Shown piece after piece: positions 7,571-16,376 of a DNA stretch of 64,000 nucleotides; positions within the stretch are counted from its first letter, which is position 1; every line of letters starts with the position of its first letter. The translations under genes were made by a program, and so were the position numbers. The notes below the pieces were generated by a model. It worked only from the letters and a program-made list of their open reading frames with translations. It made no database searches and was not told where the DNA came from. The stretch is from Flavobacteriales bacterium (GTDB lineage: Bacteria > Bacteroidota > Bacteroidia > Flavobacteriales_D > Crocinitomicaceae). Where the stretch lies: the NCBI GenBank assembly GCA_015665275.1, contig JADFAL010000026.1, forward strand, positions 62,001 through 126,000, given 5' to 3'.

Positions 7571-8497
7571 TTATTTTATTGCCATTTCGTAATCATCGCT
7601 GTAGATCAACGTGTAGTTTGAATCTCCTGCAGGAACTTCGAAAATTGCGAATCCAGAAACAGAGTTCCCGGCTTCAACTGCACCTCCTTCTAAATCATCT
7701 TCGATAGAGAAGTCAGGGTTTTGAATGAAATCTGAAACCATTTGCAAATCACTTGTTGAAGCGTAAATTTTTCCAGTAGTACAAGAAACGGTGTAATTGA
7801 TACGCACGAATTTTGTGTATGCATCTTTCTCCACTTCTTCACCTGTGTAGTTGTCAATTGCTTTGTCAATCATCAATGTTCCAATTCCATCAAAAACGAT
7901 GTCTTCGATTTCAAAAGAAGCATTTGCCAGAGAAATTTCAGTGTTTTCTGCAGCATCTTTCTTCCCTTTTCCTTCTGCCAATGGAATACTTCCAGCGTAT
8001 TCGTCACCAGACAAAACGTTCAATACGTTCAACTGGTAATCGCTTACCTTCGCATCTTTATCCAATTCGTAGTAAAGCACACCTTTGTTATAGTATGTTC
8101 CAACATCACCGTCATACATATTGTAATCATCCAATTTCATAGAAATCAAATTGTGAACACCAATGTTTTCTTTCTTATCCGTAGAAACTTTGTCTAGTTT
8201 GAAAGCAGCTGGAGGAAGCATCAAATCAACGTCTGTTGTATTGATTACTTTGATTTCTACTTGAACTAGTTTTTTTCCTTTTGTAACAAGATCATTTACT
8301 TCGTCATCAGAGTAATTATCAACGTATTTCCCAACGGAAACCACGATATCAAATCCTCCCAATGCCATTGCTTCCGTATGACCGCTTAATGTTACTTCTT
8401 TTGGCTCGCTTGCCTCTGTTTCTTCTTCTCCTCCACCACAGCTAGTGATACTTGCAGCCATTGCAAAGATGGCACCGAATAGGACTAATTTTTTCAT
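7571..8497 (-). CDS. Lipoprotein with two immunoglobulin-like (DUF4352-like) domains
   Basis: Starting at 8497 the protein has 308 aa and a lipoprotein signal (MKKLVLFGAIFAMAASITSC) followed by a Gly/Glu linker. Two similar beta-rich segments follow, roughly residues 40-185 and 195-308. Each has a GKYVDNY or KAIDNYTGEEV motif, then a VQVEIKVINTT or VRINYTVSC strand, and late FAIFEVP/LYYEL strands. This layout resembles DUF4352 (telobox-type) domains in surface lipoproteins, but similarity is by pattern only. An upstream ATG at 8566 adds 23 residues that would hide the signal and is rejected. It forms a single-gene unit with its own terminator. Function unknown. Confidence 0.65.
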   Translation of the reverse strand: MKKLVLFGAIFAMAASITSCGGGEEETEASEPKEVTLSGHTEAMALGGFDIVVSVGKYVDNYSDDEVNDLVTKGKKLVQVEIKVINTTDVDLMLPPAAFKLDKVSTDKKENIGVHNLISMKLDDYNMYDGDVGTYYNKGVLYYELDKDAKVSDYQLNVLNVLSGDEYAGSIPLAEGKGKKDAAENTEISLANASFEIEDIVFDGIGTLMIDKAIDNYTGEEVEKDAYTKFVRINYTVSCTTGKIYASTSDLQMVSDFIQNPDFSIEDDLEGGAVEAGNSVSGFAIFEVPAGDSNYTLIYSDDYEMAIK

Positions 8498-8721
8498 CTT
8501 CCTTAATTTTGTTTGAGTAAAATTTAACGCTAAGCATCGACCCAACAAAGCCATCTTGTATCTCAATTATCAATCGACAATAAAAGCAATTATTTATACT
8601 GATTTTCAATCATTTAATACGCAAAGAATGATCGGCTAGCAACTTCCACATCATTGAAAAGAACGAATTATTGTAGTTTGAATACCTACGGCTAGTTAAA
8701 ACGAATCCTGTTGATTCATAC

Positions 8722-8748
8722 TTTGTTGCCTCGGAATACATATGTTTG
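8722..8748 (+). promoter_or_regulatory. Candidate Bacteroidota-type promoter for the lipo-cytochrome gene
   Basis: TTTG at 8722-8725 and TATGTTTG at 8741-8748 match the -33 (TTTG) and -7 (TAnnTTTG) elements of the Bacteroidota major sigma factor. The spacer is 15 bp, slightly shorter than usual. It lies 36 bp upstream of the proposed TTG start. Confidence 0.4.
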
Positions 8749-8784
8749 TAAAGAGACTCAGCGCTCAGCGACAAGATTCGAAAT

Positions 8785-9201
8785 TTGAATTATTTTAAGA
8801 CTATATTTTTTCTGACTGCTGCAATCATTATTTCGGGGTGTTTCCGAGAAAATAGTGGAACAAGAAGGGATAAAACTGAAAAAGGTGAAGGGAGATGTGG
8901 CGTAGTGGATAACCGTGATTTAACGGAAATGTCGCGGTCCAAAGCACCTAGTGTTTTCAAGGCTAAATGTGCTACTTGTCATCACTACACCAAAAATGCA
9001 ACAGGACCACCATTAAAAGGCTTCATGCAACGCGCCCACTCTGAAGAATGGTTTCGAAAGTTCATCCGTAATCAGGATGATTTAATTGAGGAAGGAGATT
9101 CACTTGCCATTGCTATTCAAGAACAAAGACCTACAAAAGGAATGCATTATCACAACCTAAGTGATAAAGAGCTTGATGATCTCATCGAATATCTCCAATA
9201 A
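8785..9201 (+). CDS. Lipoprotein c-type cytochrome (mono-heme)
   Basis: The 138-aa product has a short lipoprotein signal ending in IISGC, a polar linker, and one heme-binding CATCH motif (residues 62-66) followed by GPPLKGF, as in class I cytochromes c. The likely distal Met ligand is in PTKGMHYHNLS, before a closing helix (DKELDDLIEYL). It would sit on the periplasmic face of a membrane and carry electrons. No ATG fits: the only upstream in-frame stretch runs from a TAA at 8749 without ATG, so translation probably starts at TTG 8785. A plausible promoter lies just upstream. It is followed 21 bp later by the fructosamine-kinase-like gene. Confidence 0.8.
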   Translation: MNYFKTIFFLTAAIIISGCFRENSGTRRDKTEKGEGRCGVVDNRDLTEMSRSKAPSVFKAKCATCHHYTKNATGPPLKGFMQRAHSEEWFRKFIRNQDDLIEEGDSLAIAIQEQRPTKGMHYHNLSDKELDDLIEYLQ

Positions 9202-9222
9202 TTTGGAATCAAGCTTGAACAC

Positions 9223-10077
9223 GTGCACGAAATATTAGCAACTATTTTAAATCATGAGATTCGAATTTTATCTCAAACGCCTTTAACCGGGGGAGATATT
9301 AATGCAGTATTTAAGGTAAAAATAGATCAGGCTACCTTCTGTATAAAACAGAATCATCGAGATCAATTTCCTAAAATGTCGGTGAAAGAAGCCAATGGAT
9401 TGAATGAATTGGCAGATAAATCGAATTTTTATATTCCAGAGGTTATCGGAACTCATGAAGATCACACATCTCAATATCTCGTAATGGAATTTATTGAGTC
9501 AGGGGCAAAATCATCCGGTTTCTGGGAGAATTTTGGAATGCGTTTGGCGCACATGCATAAACAGACTTCAGAACATTTTGGTTGGGAAGAAGACAACTAT
9601 ATCGGCTCTTTGCATCAATCGAACAAGCAACATGATAATTGGGCCATTTTTTACACCGAAGAACGCATTCTACCACAAGTCAAATTGGCTTTTGATTCGA
9701 ACAAAGTAGATGCTGCATTTGTCCATTCGGCAGAACGTTTATGCTCGCAGCTGAATGACTTATTTCCCGAGGAGCCTCCTGCTTTACTTCATGGCGACTT
9801 GTGGTCGGGAAATTTCCTAGTGGATAGTAACGGAGATCCAGTTTTGATTGATCCCTCAGTCTATTACGGGCACCGTGAAATGGATTTGGGGATGATGTAT
9901 CTTTTTGGAGGGTTTTCAGACGCTTTATTTGAGGTTTACCATGAAGAATTTCCGCTAGAAAAAAATTGGAAGGAACGCATTCCGCTGACACAATTGTATC
10001 CTCTATTGGTGCATGTCAACCTTTTTGGTGGAGGCTATGTACAAAATGCTGCATCCGTTATTCATCGGTATTGTTAG
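9223..10077 (+). CDS. Fructosamine/ketosamine kinase family protein
   Basis: The 284-aa protein has the compact aminoglycoside-phosphotransferase-like fold of the fructosamine kinase family. It shows an N-terminal nucleotide loop (LTGGDINAVFKV), the ATP-contacting Lys in FCIKQN, the catalytic HGDLWSGN loop and the metal-binding LIDPS. The family-typical FGGG..QNAASVI-type tail ends the protein. Such kinases phosphorylate ketosamines on glycated proteins or free amines so that they break down (deglycation). The start is GTG at 9223, giving normal family length; no ATG nearby fits. Confidence 0.88.
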   Translation: MHEILATILNHEIRILSQTPLTGGDINAVFKVKIDQATFCIKQNHRDQFPKMSVKEANGLNELADKSNFYIPEVIGTHEDHTSQYLVMEFIESGAKSSGFWENFGMRLAHMHKQTSEHFGWEEDNYIGSLHQSNKQHDNWAIFYTEERILPQVKLAFDSNKVDAAFVHSAERLCSQLNDLFPEEPPALLHGDLWSGNFLVDSNGDPVLIDPSVYYGHREMDLGMMYLFGGFSDALFEVYHEEFPLEKNWKERIPLTQLYPLLVHVNLFGGGYVQNAASVIHRYC

Positions 10078-10182
10078 CTCATCTTCAATAATTTACCGCA
10101 CATGTATTCATTCAAGTCTTTAGGATGAACGGTTCCCCACTTGCGCCTGATCTTGCTTAATCTTGCGTATAAATTTACGTCC

Positions 10183-10647
10183 ATGAAACTTTTTGCAATC
10201 GCGCTTTTAAGCCTTTCTTTCTCTGCATTCTCACAGAATTCAGAAACAGTTCTTACGGACAGTGCTGAAGTCCGAGCGGCCATAGATCAATTGTTTACTG
10301 GAATGAAAAACGGAGACAGTACGATGGTTGCTGAAGTATTTCATCCTGACATCCAGATGATGTCGACGTTTACAGACAAAGAAGGAAATCCAAAATCGCA
10401 CAAAGGAAGTGCAGCTGAATTCAAAAACGCCGTTGGAACGCCTCATGATCAAGTATGGGACGAGCGGATTTCCAATGTTCAGATTCAAATCGATGGAAAC
10501 CTGGCTCAAGTTTGGATGGATTATTCCTTCTATCTAGACGAAAAACTCAGTCATTGCGGTGTAAACGCGGTTCAACTTTTCAAAACGGAAAATGGATGGC
10601 AAATGGTGCATCTCGCCGACACCAGACGACGATCCGATTGCAATTAG
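10183..10647 (+). CDS. Secreted NTF2-like (SnoaL/lumazine-binding-type) protein
   Basis: From the ATG at 10183 the protein has 154 aa and a Sec signal peptide (MKLFAIALLSLSFSAFSQ). The mature part has an NTF2-like pattern: the helix IDQLFTGMKNGDSTMVAEVFHPD, then ISNVQIQIDGNLAQVWMDYSFYLD and NAVQLFKTENGWQMVHLADTRR strands. This matches the nuclear transport factor 2-like proteins of Bacteroidota, which have a cone-shaped pocket but no common activity. A TTG 14 codons upstream is less likely because it precedes the signal peptide. The stop overlaps the convergent nhaC stop by a few bases. Confidence 0.75.
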   Translation: MKLFAIALLSLSFSAFSQNSETVLTDSAEVRAAIDQLFTGMKNGDSTMVAEVFHPDIQMMSTFTDKEGNPKSHKGSAAEFKNAVGTPHDQVWDERISNVQIQIDGNLAQVWMDYSFYLDEKLSHCGVNAVQLFKTENGWQMVHLADTRRRSDCN

Positions 10648-12107
10648 GTAGGTCCATTACTTGATTTCACATCTAGAAGTGACTCATCAAAAGCTGGCCC
10701 CTCTATCTTATTTGTAGTTCGTTTAGATAGGATGAAGAATAATGCCACTCCGAATAGATTGAAGAATGCGAAGGGCAAATAATCAAAGGTCTTCACGCCC
10801 AAAGTTTGTGACATGTATAAGGCAGTTACGTGCCAAGGAATTAATGACTCCAATAAAGTCATCGAATTCTCCATTGTTCGAGACAATAAAGGCAGAGGTA
10901 CCTTTCGTTCTTTAAATCCATGGCGAAACATTTGCCCCGTTGTTAGAATTGAGAACACCGCATTTCCTGAGACGCCATTGAGCAATCCACCTGAGAAAAA
11001 TGCCGCTAATACCAATCCATATGCACTTCTAATCAAACCGAAAATTACTTTCATCAATCTGTTGATGAACCCTCCAGCCTCCATAATCGCTCCAAACGAA
11101 ACAGCTAGCACGCAATAAAAAACGGCACCACTCATCATCCCTTCCATTCCACCTCGATTCAAAAGAGCCGTCAACAGTGCTGGCAATTCACTTTTGGTTA
11201 CCATCAGCGTATCGAAACCAGAAACCATAGCAATAGTCCCTTGATGAAAATCGAAACCGTTTAAGAAGACACCGACAAGGATGGCAGCCAAACTAGAAAC
11301 CAACATCAATACCACTGGCGGATATCCTTTGTAGCCTCCCAAAAAAACAATGGCTGGAGGAAGCAACATGATCGGATTCAAATTATATATCGATTCCAAA
11401 TGCACCAAAACGCCATCAATTTGTTCCGATGAAGCTGAATTTCCTGAGTACATAAATCCAAAAATCAGAAAGGTTATCGCTGCCAAAGCACCAGCAATTC
11501 CCACATTTGGAAGCATACCCCGAATATGATCGTAAACAGATATCTCTGTGGCCATCGCACAAATGTTGGTCGTATCGGAAACAGGAGAAACCTTGTCCCC
11601 GAAAACAGCTCCGGATAAAACAGCTCCAGCAACCAATTCGGCCGGAACTCCCATGCTGATTCCAATTCCCATAAATGCAACGCCTGAAGTAGCCGCCGAT
11701 CCCCAACTCGTTCCTGTGAAGGTTGAAATAATAGCCGTTACAATGAAAGTAGTCACTGGCAAGTAATCCGGGTGAATGAGTTTCAGTCCGTAGTAGATCA
11801 AATAAGGAACCGTACCACTATACATCCAGGTTCCGACAATGGCTCCAATGGCAATCAAAATGACAATGGCAGGCATGGCTTTTCGCAATGTATCGCCTAT
11901 GCCGTCGAGCATTTCTGGAACTTTAACTCCGCGACGGTACGCAAATACTCCTGCCACTAATACAGCGATGAGTAATGTGAATTGGAGGGGCAAACCCAAA
12001 AAGGCACTTCCACTTCCACCTATAATCAATACCATCATGATTAAAAAAGGCAACAGGGCCTCCCAAATAGAAATGTCTGATGTTGATTTGTTGTTTGGAG
12101 ATTGCAT
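10644..12107 (-). CDS. nhaC: Na+/H+ antiporter, NhaC family
   Basis: The 487-aa protein has about 12 hydrophobic segments and the NhaC-family hallmarks: the TSWGSAATSG segment, GAVFGDKVSPVSDTTNICA (polar and charged residues inside a membrane region that form the ion path), and GGLLNGVSGNAVFSI in the second half. It would exchange external protons for internal Na+, usual in marine or brackish bacteria. A divergent region of about 200 bp, with an imperfect inverted repeat, separates it from the hutG gene. It converges on the NTF2-like gene. Confidence 0.9.
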   Translation of the reverse strand: MQSPNNKSTSDISIWEALLPFLIMMVLIIGGSGSAFLGLPLQFTLLIAVLVAGVFAYRRGVKVPEMLDGIGDTLRKAMPAIVILIAIGAIVGTWMYSGTVPYLIYYGLKLIHPDYLPVTTFIVTAIISTFTGTSWGSAATSGVAFMGIGISMGVPAELVAGAVLSGAVFGDKVSPVSDTTNICAMATEISVYDHIRGMLPNVGIAGALAAITFLIFGFMYSGNSASSEQIDGVLVHLESIYNLNPIMLLPPAIVFLGGYKGYPPVVLMLVSSLAAILVGVFLNGFDFHQGTIAMVSGFDTLMVTKSELPALLTALLNRGGMEGMMSGAVFYCVLAVSFGAIMEAGGFINRLMKVIFGLIRSAYGLVLAAFFSGGLLNGVSGNAVFSILTTGQMFRHGFKERKVPLPLLSRTMENSMTLLESLIPWHVTALYMSQTLGVKTFDYLPFAFFNLFGVALFFILSKRTTNKIEGPAFDESLLDVKSSNGPT

Positions 12108-12207
12108 GGAGCGACAAGATAGTTAAAGATGAGGAAACTAGAACTTACAATTCTTGTAGGAATTGGAAGGTTTCTTGCCGTGTAATAAATGTGTATTTAC
12201 TTGCACT

Positions 12208-12243
12208 ATTATGTTATTTAGCCAAATAGCTAATTAGCATAAT
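12208..12243. promoter_or_regulatory. Imperfect inverted repeat between nhaC and hutG, candidate operator
   Basis: Arms ATTATGTTATTTAGC (12208-12222) and GCTAATTAGCATAAT (12229-12243) match at 13 of 15 positions as reverse complements, with a 6-nt spacer. The site sits in the divergent control region, about 100 bp from the nhaC start and 80-130 bp from the hutG start. Symmetry and location suggest a regulator binding site for one or both genes. Confidence 0.4.
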
Positions 12244-12369
12244 GAAAACGTTGCCCAATCCTTAACACATCAACTATTCAAGACAAATCAATTCACTCTC
12301 TACTCCCCTAATTTTCAAACAATGCTAACTTTGTTAAAGTTCTTAGCAGCAAGATCATTAAACTCATTT

Positions 12370-13179
12370 ATGGCGCTACCATTTCACATTATTCCACCCA
12401 AAGGAACGCCTGTTCCAATCATTGTAAGCGTTCCGCATTGCGGCACGGAGTTCCCTCCGGAACTGCAAAACGATTACGTTCCAGAAAAAATGGGCGCACC
12501 CGACGACACCGATTGGTTTGTTCACGATTTATACAATTTCGCATCCGAACTTGGAATTACTATCATCCATGCGAAATATAGCCGATGGGTCATTGATTTG
12601 AATCGTGATCCGAAAAGCGCGCCCTTATATAATGACGGACGAATCATCACTGGAATAACTCCGAACACTGATTTCTTTGGAGAATCAATTTATACCCGTC
12701 CAGAAGTGGAACCAGATGCCAAAGAAGTACAGCGCCGACTTGATACGTATTATTGGCCGTATTATCAGAAAGTACAAGAGTTACTTGATCAACGAGTATC
12801 GGAATTTGGGAAGGTATTGCTGTGGGATGCGCATTCAATTCGACATTTGGTACCAACGATTCGTGAAGATGTTTTTCCAGATATGATCCTAGGAAATAAT
12901 GATGGTACAACAGCCGATCCTAAACTAATTGATACAACATTGAACGGATTGAAATCAGGGAAATATGGTATCAATCATAATACGCCATTCAAAGGTGGGC
13001 ACATCACGCGTTACTTCGGAAAACCTGAGAAGAACGTGCATGCTCTGCAACTCGAAATGAACAAAATCTTGTACATGGATGACGAAGAAAATCAATTCCT
13101 TGAAGATCGTGCAAACGCAGTAAGAGAACTACTGAAACCAACATTTAGCGCCCTAATAGAAACACTGAAAACACTATAA
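12370..13179 (+). CDS. hutG: N-formylglutamate deformylase/amidohydrolase
   Basis: From the ATG at 12370 the protein has 269 aa. It shows the N-formylglutamate amidohydrolase pattern: IVSVPHCGTEFP near the N-terminus, the acidic DDTDWFVHDLY block, SRWVIDLNRDP, the metal-region LLWDAHSIR, and HALQLEMNK near the end. It hydrolyses N-formylglutamate to glutamate and formate, the last step of the five-step histidine degradation route. An in-frame ATG at 12322 would add 16 residues and cannot be excluded. It overlaps hutF by the TAATG arrangement at 13179, so the two are translationally coupled and supply consecutive steps. Confidence 0.88.
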   Translation: MALPFHIIPPKGTPVPIIVSVPHCGTEFPPELQNDYVPEKMGAPDDTDWFVHDLYNFASELGITIIHAKYSRWVIDLNRDPKSAPLYNDGRIITGITPNTDFFGESIYTRPEVEPDAKEVQRRLDTYYWPYYQKVQELLDQRVSEFGKVLLWDAHSIRHLVPTIREDVFPDMILGNNDGTTADPKLIDTTLNGLKSGKYGINHNTPFKGGHITRYFGKPEKNVHALQLEMNKILYMDDEENQFLEDRANAVRELLKPTFSALIETLKTL

Positions 13180-14555
13180 TGAAGCATTATTTCTTCGATA
13201 AGATTCTTCAAAATGACGGCTGGAAATCGAATGTTTCCATTGTTACGCAACCCGATGGCACCATTTATTCTATTAAGGAAGATCCGCAGCACACTATCGC
13301 CCATCATGTGAAAGGTTTTGCCTTGCCGGGATTCCAGAATGCCCATTCTCATGCATTTCAGTATGCCATGGCCGGATTAGCAGAAGTGCACCCTACCGGA
13401 CAAAAAGCTGATGATTTCTGGTCGTGGCGCGATGCTATGTACCGACTGGCCCTTTCCGTAAACCCCGATCAAATGGAAGCCATTGCAACCATGTTGTATA
13501 CAGAAATGGTTCGTTTGGGATATACTAACGTGGCTGAGTTTCATTACGTGCATCATCAACAAAACGGAACGCCATTTGACAATTTAGCCGAAATGGGAGA
13601 ACGTTTGATTGCTGCAGCGAAAACAGCTGGAATTGGTATCACCTTGGTTCCAATTTTTTATCAAAAAGGTGGATTTGGAATGGAACCGAGTGAAGGGCAG
13701 CGTAGATTTATTTCGAAAGATATCGATACGTACCTGAAATTGTTGGAAGCATCATCGAAAGCAGCTGAGAATTATGAATTGGCCAATGTAGGAATCGGAA
13801 TTCACTCCATGCGCGGTGTAGAACCCACGGTTATTGCAGAGATTGCAAAATCGGGCGATCAGAACATTCCATTTCACATTCACATCGCCGAGCAACTGAA
13901 GGAAATTGAGGATGCAAAGACATATCTCGGTAAAAGACCTGTAGAGTGGTTATTGGATAATGTGGATTTAAACGATCGCTTTCACTTGGTTCATGCTACG
14001 CATCTTACAGAAGCCGAGACAGATGGGATTGCTGCATCTCAAGCCAATGTGGTCCTCTGCCCTACTACCGAAGGAAATCTTGGAGACGGATTGTTTCCAG
14101 TTCAACGATTCCAAGAAAAGCAGGGAAAATGGAGCATAGGAACAGATAGTCATATTGGAATTCACCCATTAGAGGAGTTACGCCTTTTGGATTATGGTCA
14201 ACGTTTGACAACACACAAACGAAACACCATGACGAGTGAAACCAACGGGAACGCTGGTGATTATGCAATCGAAATGGCGACCATTACTGGCAGAAAAGCC
14301 ATGGATAATTTTGAGTCACAATATTTCAAAGTAGGCGCCCCCTTGAATGCATGCATAATCGATGAAAATGCGCCGTTATTGCAAGCATGTCGCGATGAAC
14401 ATTTGAACTCAAGCATTGTATACTCCTGTGACGCATCGCATCATTCAGGAACAATCAGCAATGCTGATTGGATTGTACAACGCGGGACACACCGAAATAG
14501 TGAAGCCGTGAGAAACAACTTTGTTCAAACCATTAAAGAACTTAAAAACCGATAA
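13179..14555 (+). CDS. hutF: Formimidoylglutamate deiminase
   Basis: The 458-aa amidohydrolase-superfamily protein has the metal site NAHSHAFQ (His56 and His58), the histidine in FHIHIAEQ, the H-A-T-H pair in FHLVHATHLTE, and the Asp in GTDSHIGIHPLEELR. The adjoining FQYAMAGLAE and SWRDAMY segments are characteristic of HutF rather than guanine deaminases. It converts N-formimidoyl-L-glutamate to N-formyl-L-glutamate and ammonia, which HutG then deformylates. The first enzymes of the pathway (HutH, HutU, HutI) are not in this window and must lie elsewhere. It is followed 2 bp later by a lipoprotein gene, possibly in the same transcript. Confidence 0.92.
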   Translation: MKHYFFDKILQNDGWKSNVSIVTQPDGTIYSIKEDPQHTIAHHVKGFALPGFQNAHSHAFQYAMAGLAEVHPTGQKADDFWSWRDAMYRLALSVNPDQMEAIATMLYTEMVRLGYTNVAEFHYVHHQQNGTPFDNLAEMGERLIAAAKTAGIGITLVPIFYQKGGFGMEPSEGQRRFISKDIDTYLKLLEASSKAAENYELANVGIGIHSMRGVEPTVIAEIAKSGDQNIPFHIHIAEQLKEIEDAKTYLGKRPVEWLLDNVDLNDRFHLVHATHLTEAETDGIAASQANVVLCPTTEGNLGDGLFPVQRFQEKQGKWSIGTDSHIGIHPLEELRLLDYGQRLTTHKRNTMTSETNGNAGDYAIEMATITGRKAMDNFESQYFKVGAPLNACIIDENAPLLQACRDEHLNSSIVYSCDASHHSGTISNADWIVQRGTHRNSEAVRNNFVQTIKELKNR

Positions 14556-14557
14556 TC

Positions 14558-15367
14558 ATGAAACTACTCTACACTTTCCTAGCATTAGTACTAATTGTCT
14601 CTTGTCAGCAAGAAAACGAAACGAAGGAGTCGAAAAATTCCCCAGGCGAATTAAGCAAACAAGAGCAAGAATCCCCTCAACAAGAAATTAAGGAAAAGAA
14701 GGAGACTCCAAAGTCGTATGATTACTACGCAGGAACCATTGGACTGTATGGAGAGGCTGTTTTAATGGAAGTAAACGCAGATAACAATGTGATTACTGGT
14801 CGTTACTGGTATCTGAAACATGGTCGTCAAATCCAATTATCGGGAACTACTTCCGCAAAGGGAAATGAATGGCAAGTTGAAGAATCTGTGAAAAATGTGG
14901 TTACGGGAATCATGACGCTTGAAATCACGGGGGATGAACTTTCAGGTCAGTGGCACGCGCCCGGTAAGAAATCTGAACTTCAGGAGGTAAACCTTCAAAA
15001 AGTCTACCACACCGAGGAAGGAAGAATTGATCCGAAATTCGAGAATTACACATTTTCTAAGACCATCTCCATCTATAACGGTGAAGAAGATGAGGAGGAA
15101 GAAGTTACCGATGATCTGCGACTCGTGCGTATTGGAAATTATGTCCTATTTCAATATTTCGTGATTGGTCATAATGCGCATGTTGGACACATCAATGGTT
15201 TGGCAATGTTTGAGACCAAAAACAAGGCAATTTACAAAGGTGAAAATGCCTGCGAATTGTCGATGACTTTCGATGGAAATAAAGTAACCGTTGTTGAAGA
15301 AGAAGATTGTAGTTATTATCGAGGCATGCGTGCCTACTTTGAGGGGACTTTAACGAAGGTGAAATAA
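14558..15367 (+). CDS. Lipoprotein of unknown function (269 aa)
   Basis: A lipoprotein signal (MKLLYTFLALVLIVSC, Cys16) is followed by a low-complexity Glu/Lys/Gln linker to about residue 50, as in proteins tethered away from the membrane. The rest is beta-rich: a GTIGLYGEAVLMEV...ITGRYWYLKHGRQIQLSG segment resembles beta-sheet surface domains, and an acidic GEEDEEEEV loop precedes the C-terminal half. I do not recognise a named domain. It starts 2 bp after hutF and ends 1 bp from the convergent RluA-family gene, so it may be co-expressed with hutGF, but a role in histidine use is not shown by its sequence. Confidence 0.65.
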   Translation: MKLLYTFLALVLIVSCQQENETKESKNSPGELSKQEQESPQQEIKEKKETPKSYDYYAGTIGLYGEAVLMEVNADNNVITGRYWYLKHGRQIQLSGTTSAKGNEWQVEESVKNVVTGIMTLEITGDELSGQWHAPGKKSELQEVNLQKVYHTEEGRIDPKFENYTFSKTISIYNGEEDEEEEVTDDLRLVRIGNYVLFQYFVIGHNAHVGHINGLAMFETKNKAIYKGENACELSMTFDGNKVTVVEEEDCSYYRGMRAYFEGTLTKVK

Positions 15368-15368
15368 T

Positions 15369-16250
15369 CTAAAGGTAGCGACTGGCTCTTTTTGTTTCTC
15401 GGTTAAGCAATGATTCGAACTTGTGAGGAATGGGAATTTCTACGCTAATGGCTTGTCCGGAGATAGGGTGATTGAACTTCAATTGCGTTGCGACCAAAAA
15501 CAACCCTTTGTTTCTAAAAGTCCCTTGCTCATCTCCGTATTTTTGATCTCCAACTATAGAATTCCCTATCGATTGACAATGAATCCGCAATTGATGCGTT
15601 CTTCCGCTCTTCGGTTCCAACTGAACCAATGTTAAATGATCGTTCTTTAGGGAAGGTGCCGAGTGTAAAGCTTTCAAGGTAGAAATTGCCTCTTTTCCAT
15701 CAATTGACGATTGGATTGTTCCATCTTTCGGAATTCCGTGCACAATAGCGTGGTATTGCTTTGCAATCACCTTTTCTTCGAACATCGATCCTAATAACCT
15801 TCTTGCCGTTATCGTTTTAGCAAAAATGACCAATCCGCTAGTTGGCGCGTCCAGTCGATGAACCGGCAATGCCCATTCCAAAGCATCACTAGCTGTACTT
15901 CCTTGTATTTGATCCACCAAACAATTCTCCACTGTTTTAAATTGATTCCCACTAACCACCAATCCTGCAGGTTTGTTGACAATCGCAAAAAAATCATCTT
16001 CGTACACAATTTCGATTTCTTTATTGTACGCTTTTGGTTTTTCTGATCGCTCCATCAATTCAATGCAATCCCCTTCGCGCATCCAAAAACCCGTTTCGGC
16101 TTTTTCTCCATTAATCCGAAATCGATTCTTTTTGATTCCGGTTTTCACCGCATTTCTAGTTTCAAATCCTTCAAATACTCCAATGACGTAATCTACAAAT
16201 CGAAATTCGTGCTCGAGTTCCTTTATAATATGTGTCTTCAAAACGACCAT
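15369..16250 (-). CDS. RluA-family pseudouridine synthase
   Basis: From the ATG at 16250 the protein has 293 aa. An S4-like RNA-binding region (about residues 1-70, with KTGIKKNRFRINGEKAETG) precedes the catalytic domain. The active-site motif VHRLDAPTSGLVIFAK carries the catalytic Asp, followed by the supporting KSGRTHQLRIH block and YGDEQG. RluA enzymes isomerise uridine in 23S rRNA or tRNA; the exact target cannot be assigned here. An ATG 15 codons upstream (16295) is possible but not in line with related starts. The gene converges on the lipoprotein gene with 1 bp between stops. Confidence 0.88.
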   Translation of the reverse strand: MVVLKTHIIKELEHEFRFVDYVIGVFEGFETRNAVKTGIKKNRFRINGEKAETGFWMREGDCIELMERSEKPKAYNKEIEIVYEDDFFAIVNKPAGLVVSGNQFKTVENCLVDQIQGSTASDALEWALPVHRLDAPTSGLVIFAKTITARRLLGSMFEEKVIAKQYHAIVHGIPKDGTIQSSIDGKEAISTLKALHSAPSLKNDHLTLVQLEPKSGRTHQLRIHCQSIGNSIVGDQKYGDEQGTFRNKGLFLVATQLKFNHPISGQAISVEIPIPHKFESLLNRETKRASRYL

Positions 16251-16376
16251 TTCCGCAAGATAAGAGATTCGCATTGAAGAAAAATAAGTCGTCAATTAAA
16301 CCTTCTGAATTACCATCTATCTAACGAAGTAAATGAATGATTTTCAGATTGTTTTAAAATTCCTTAAATTGCTCTC

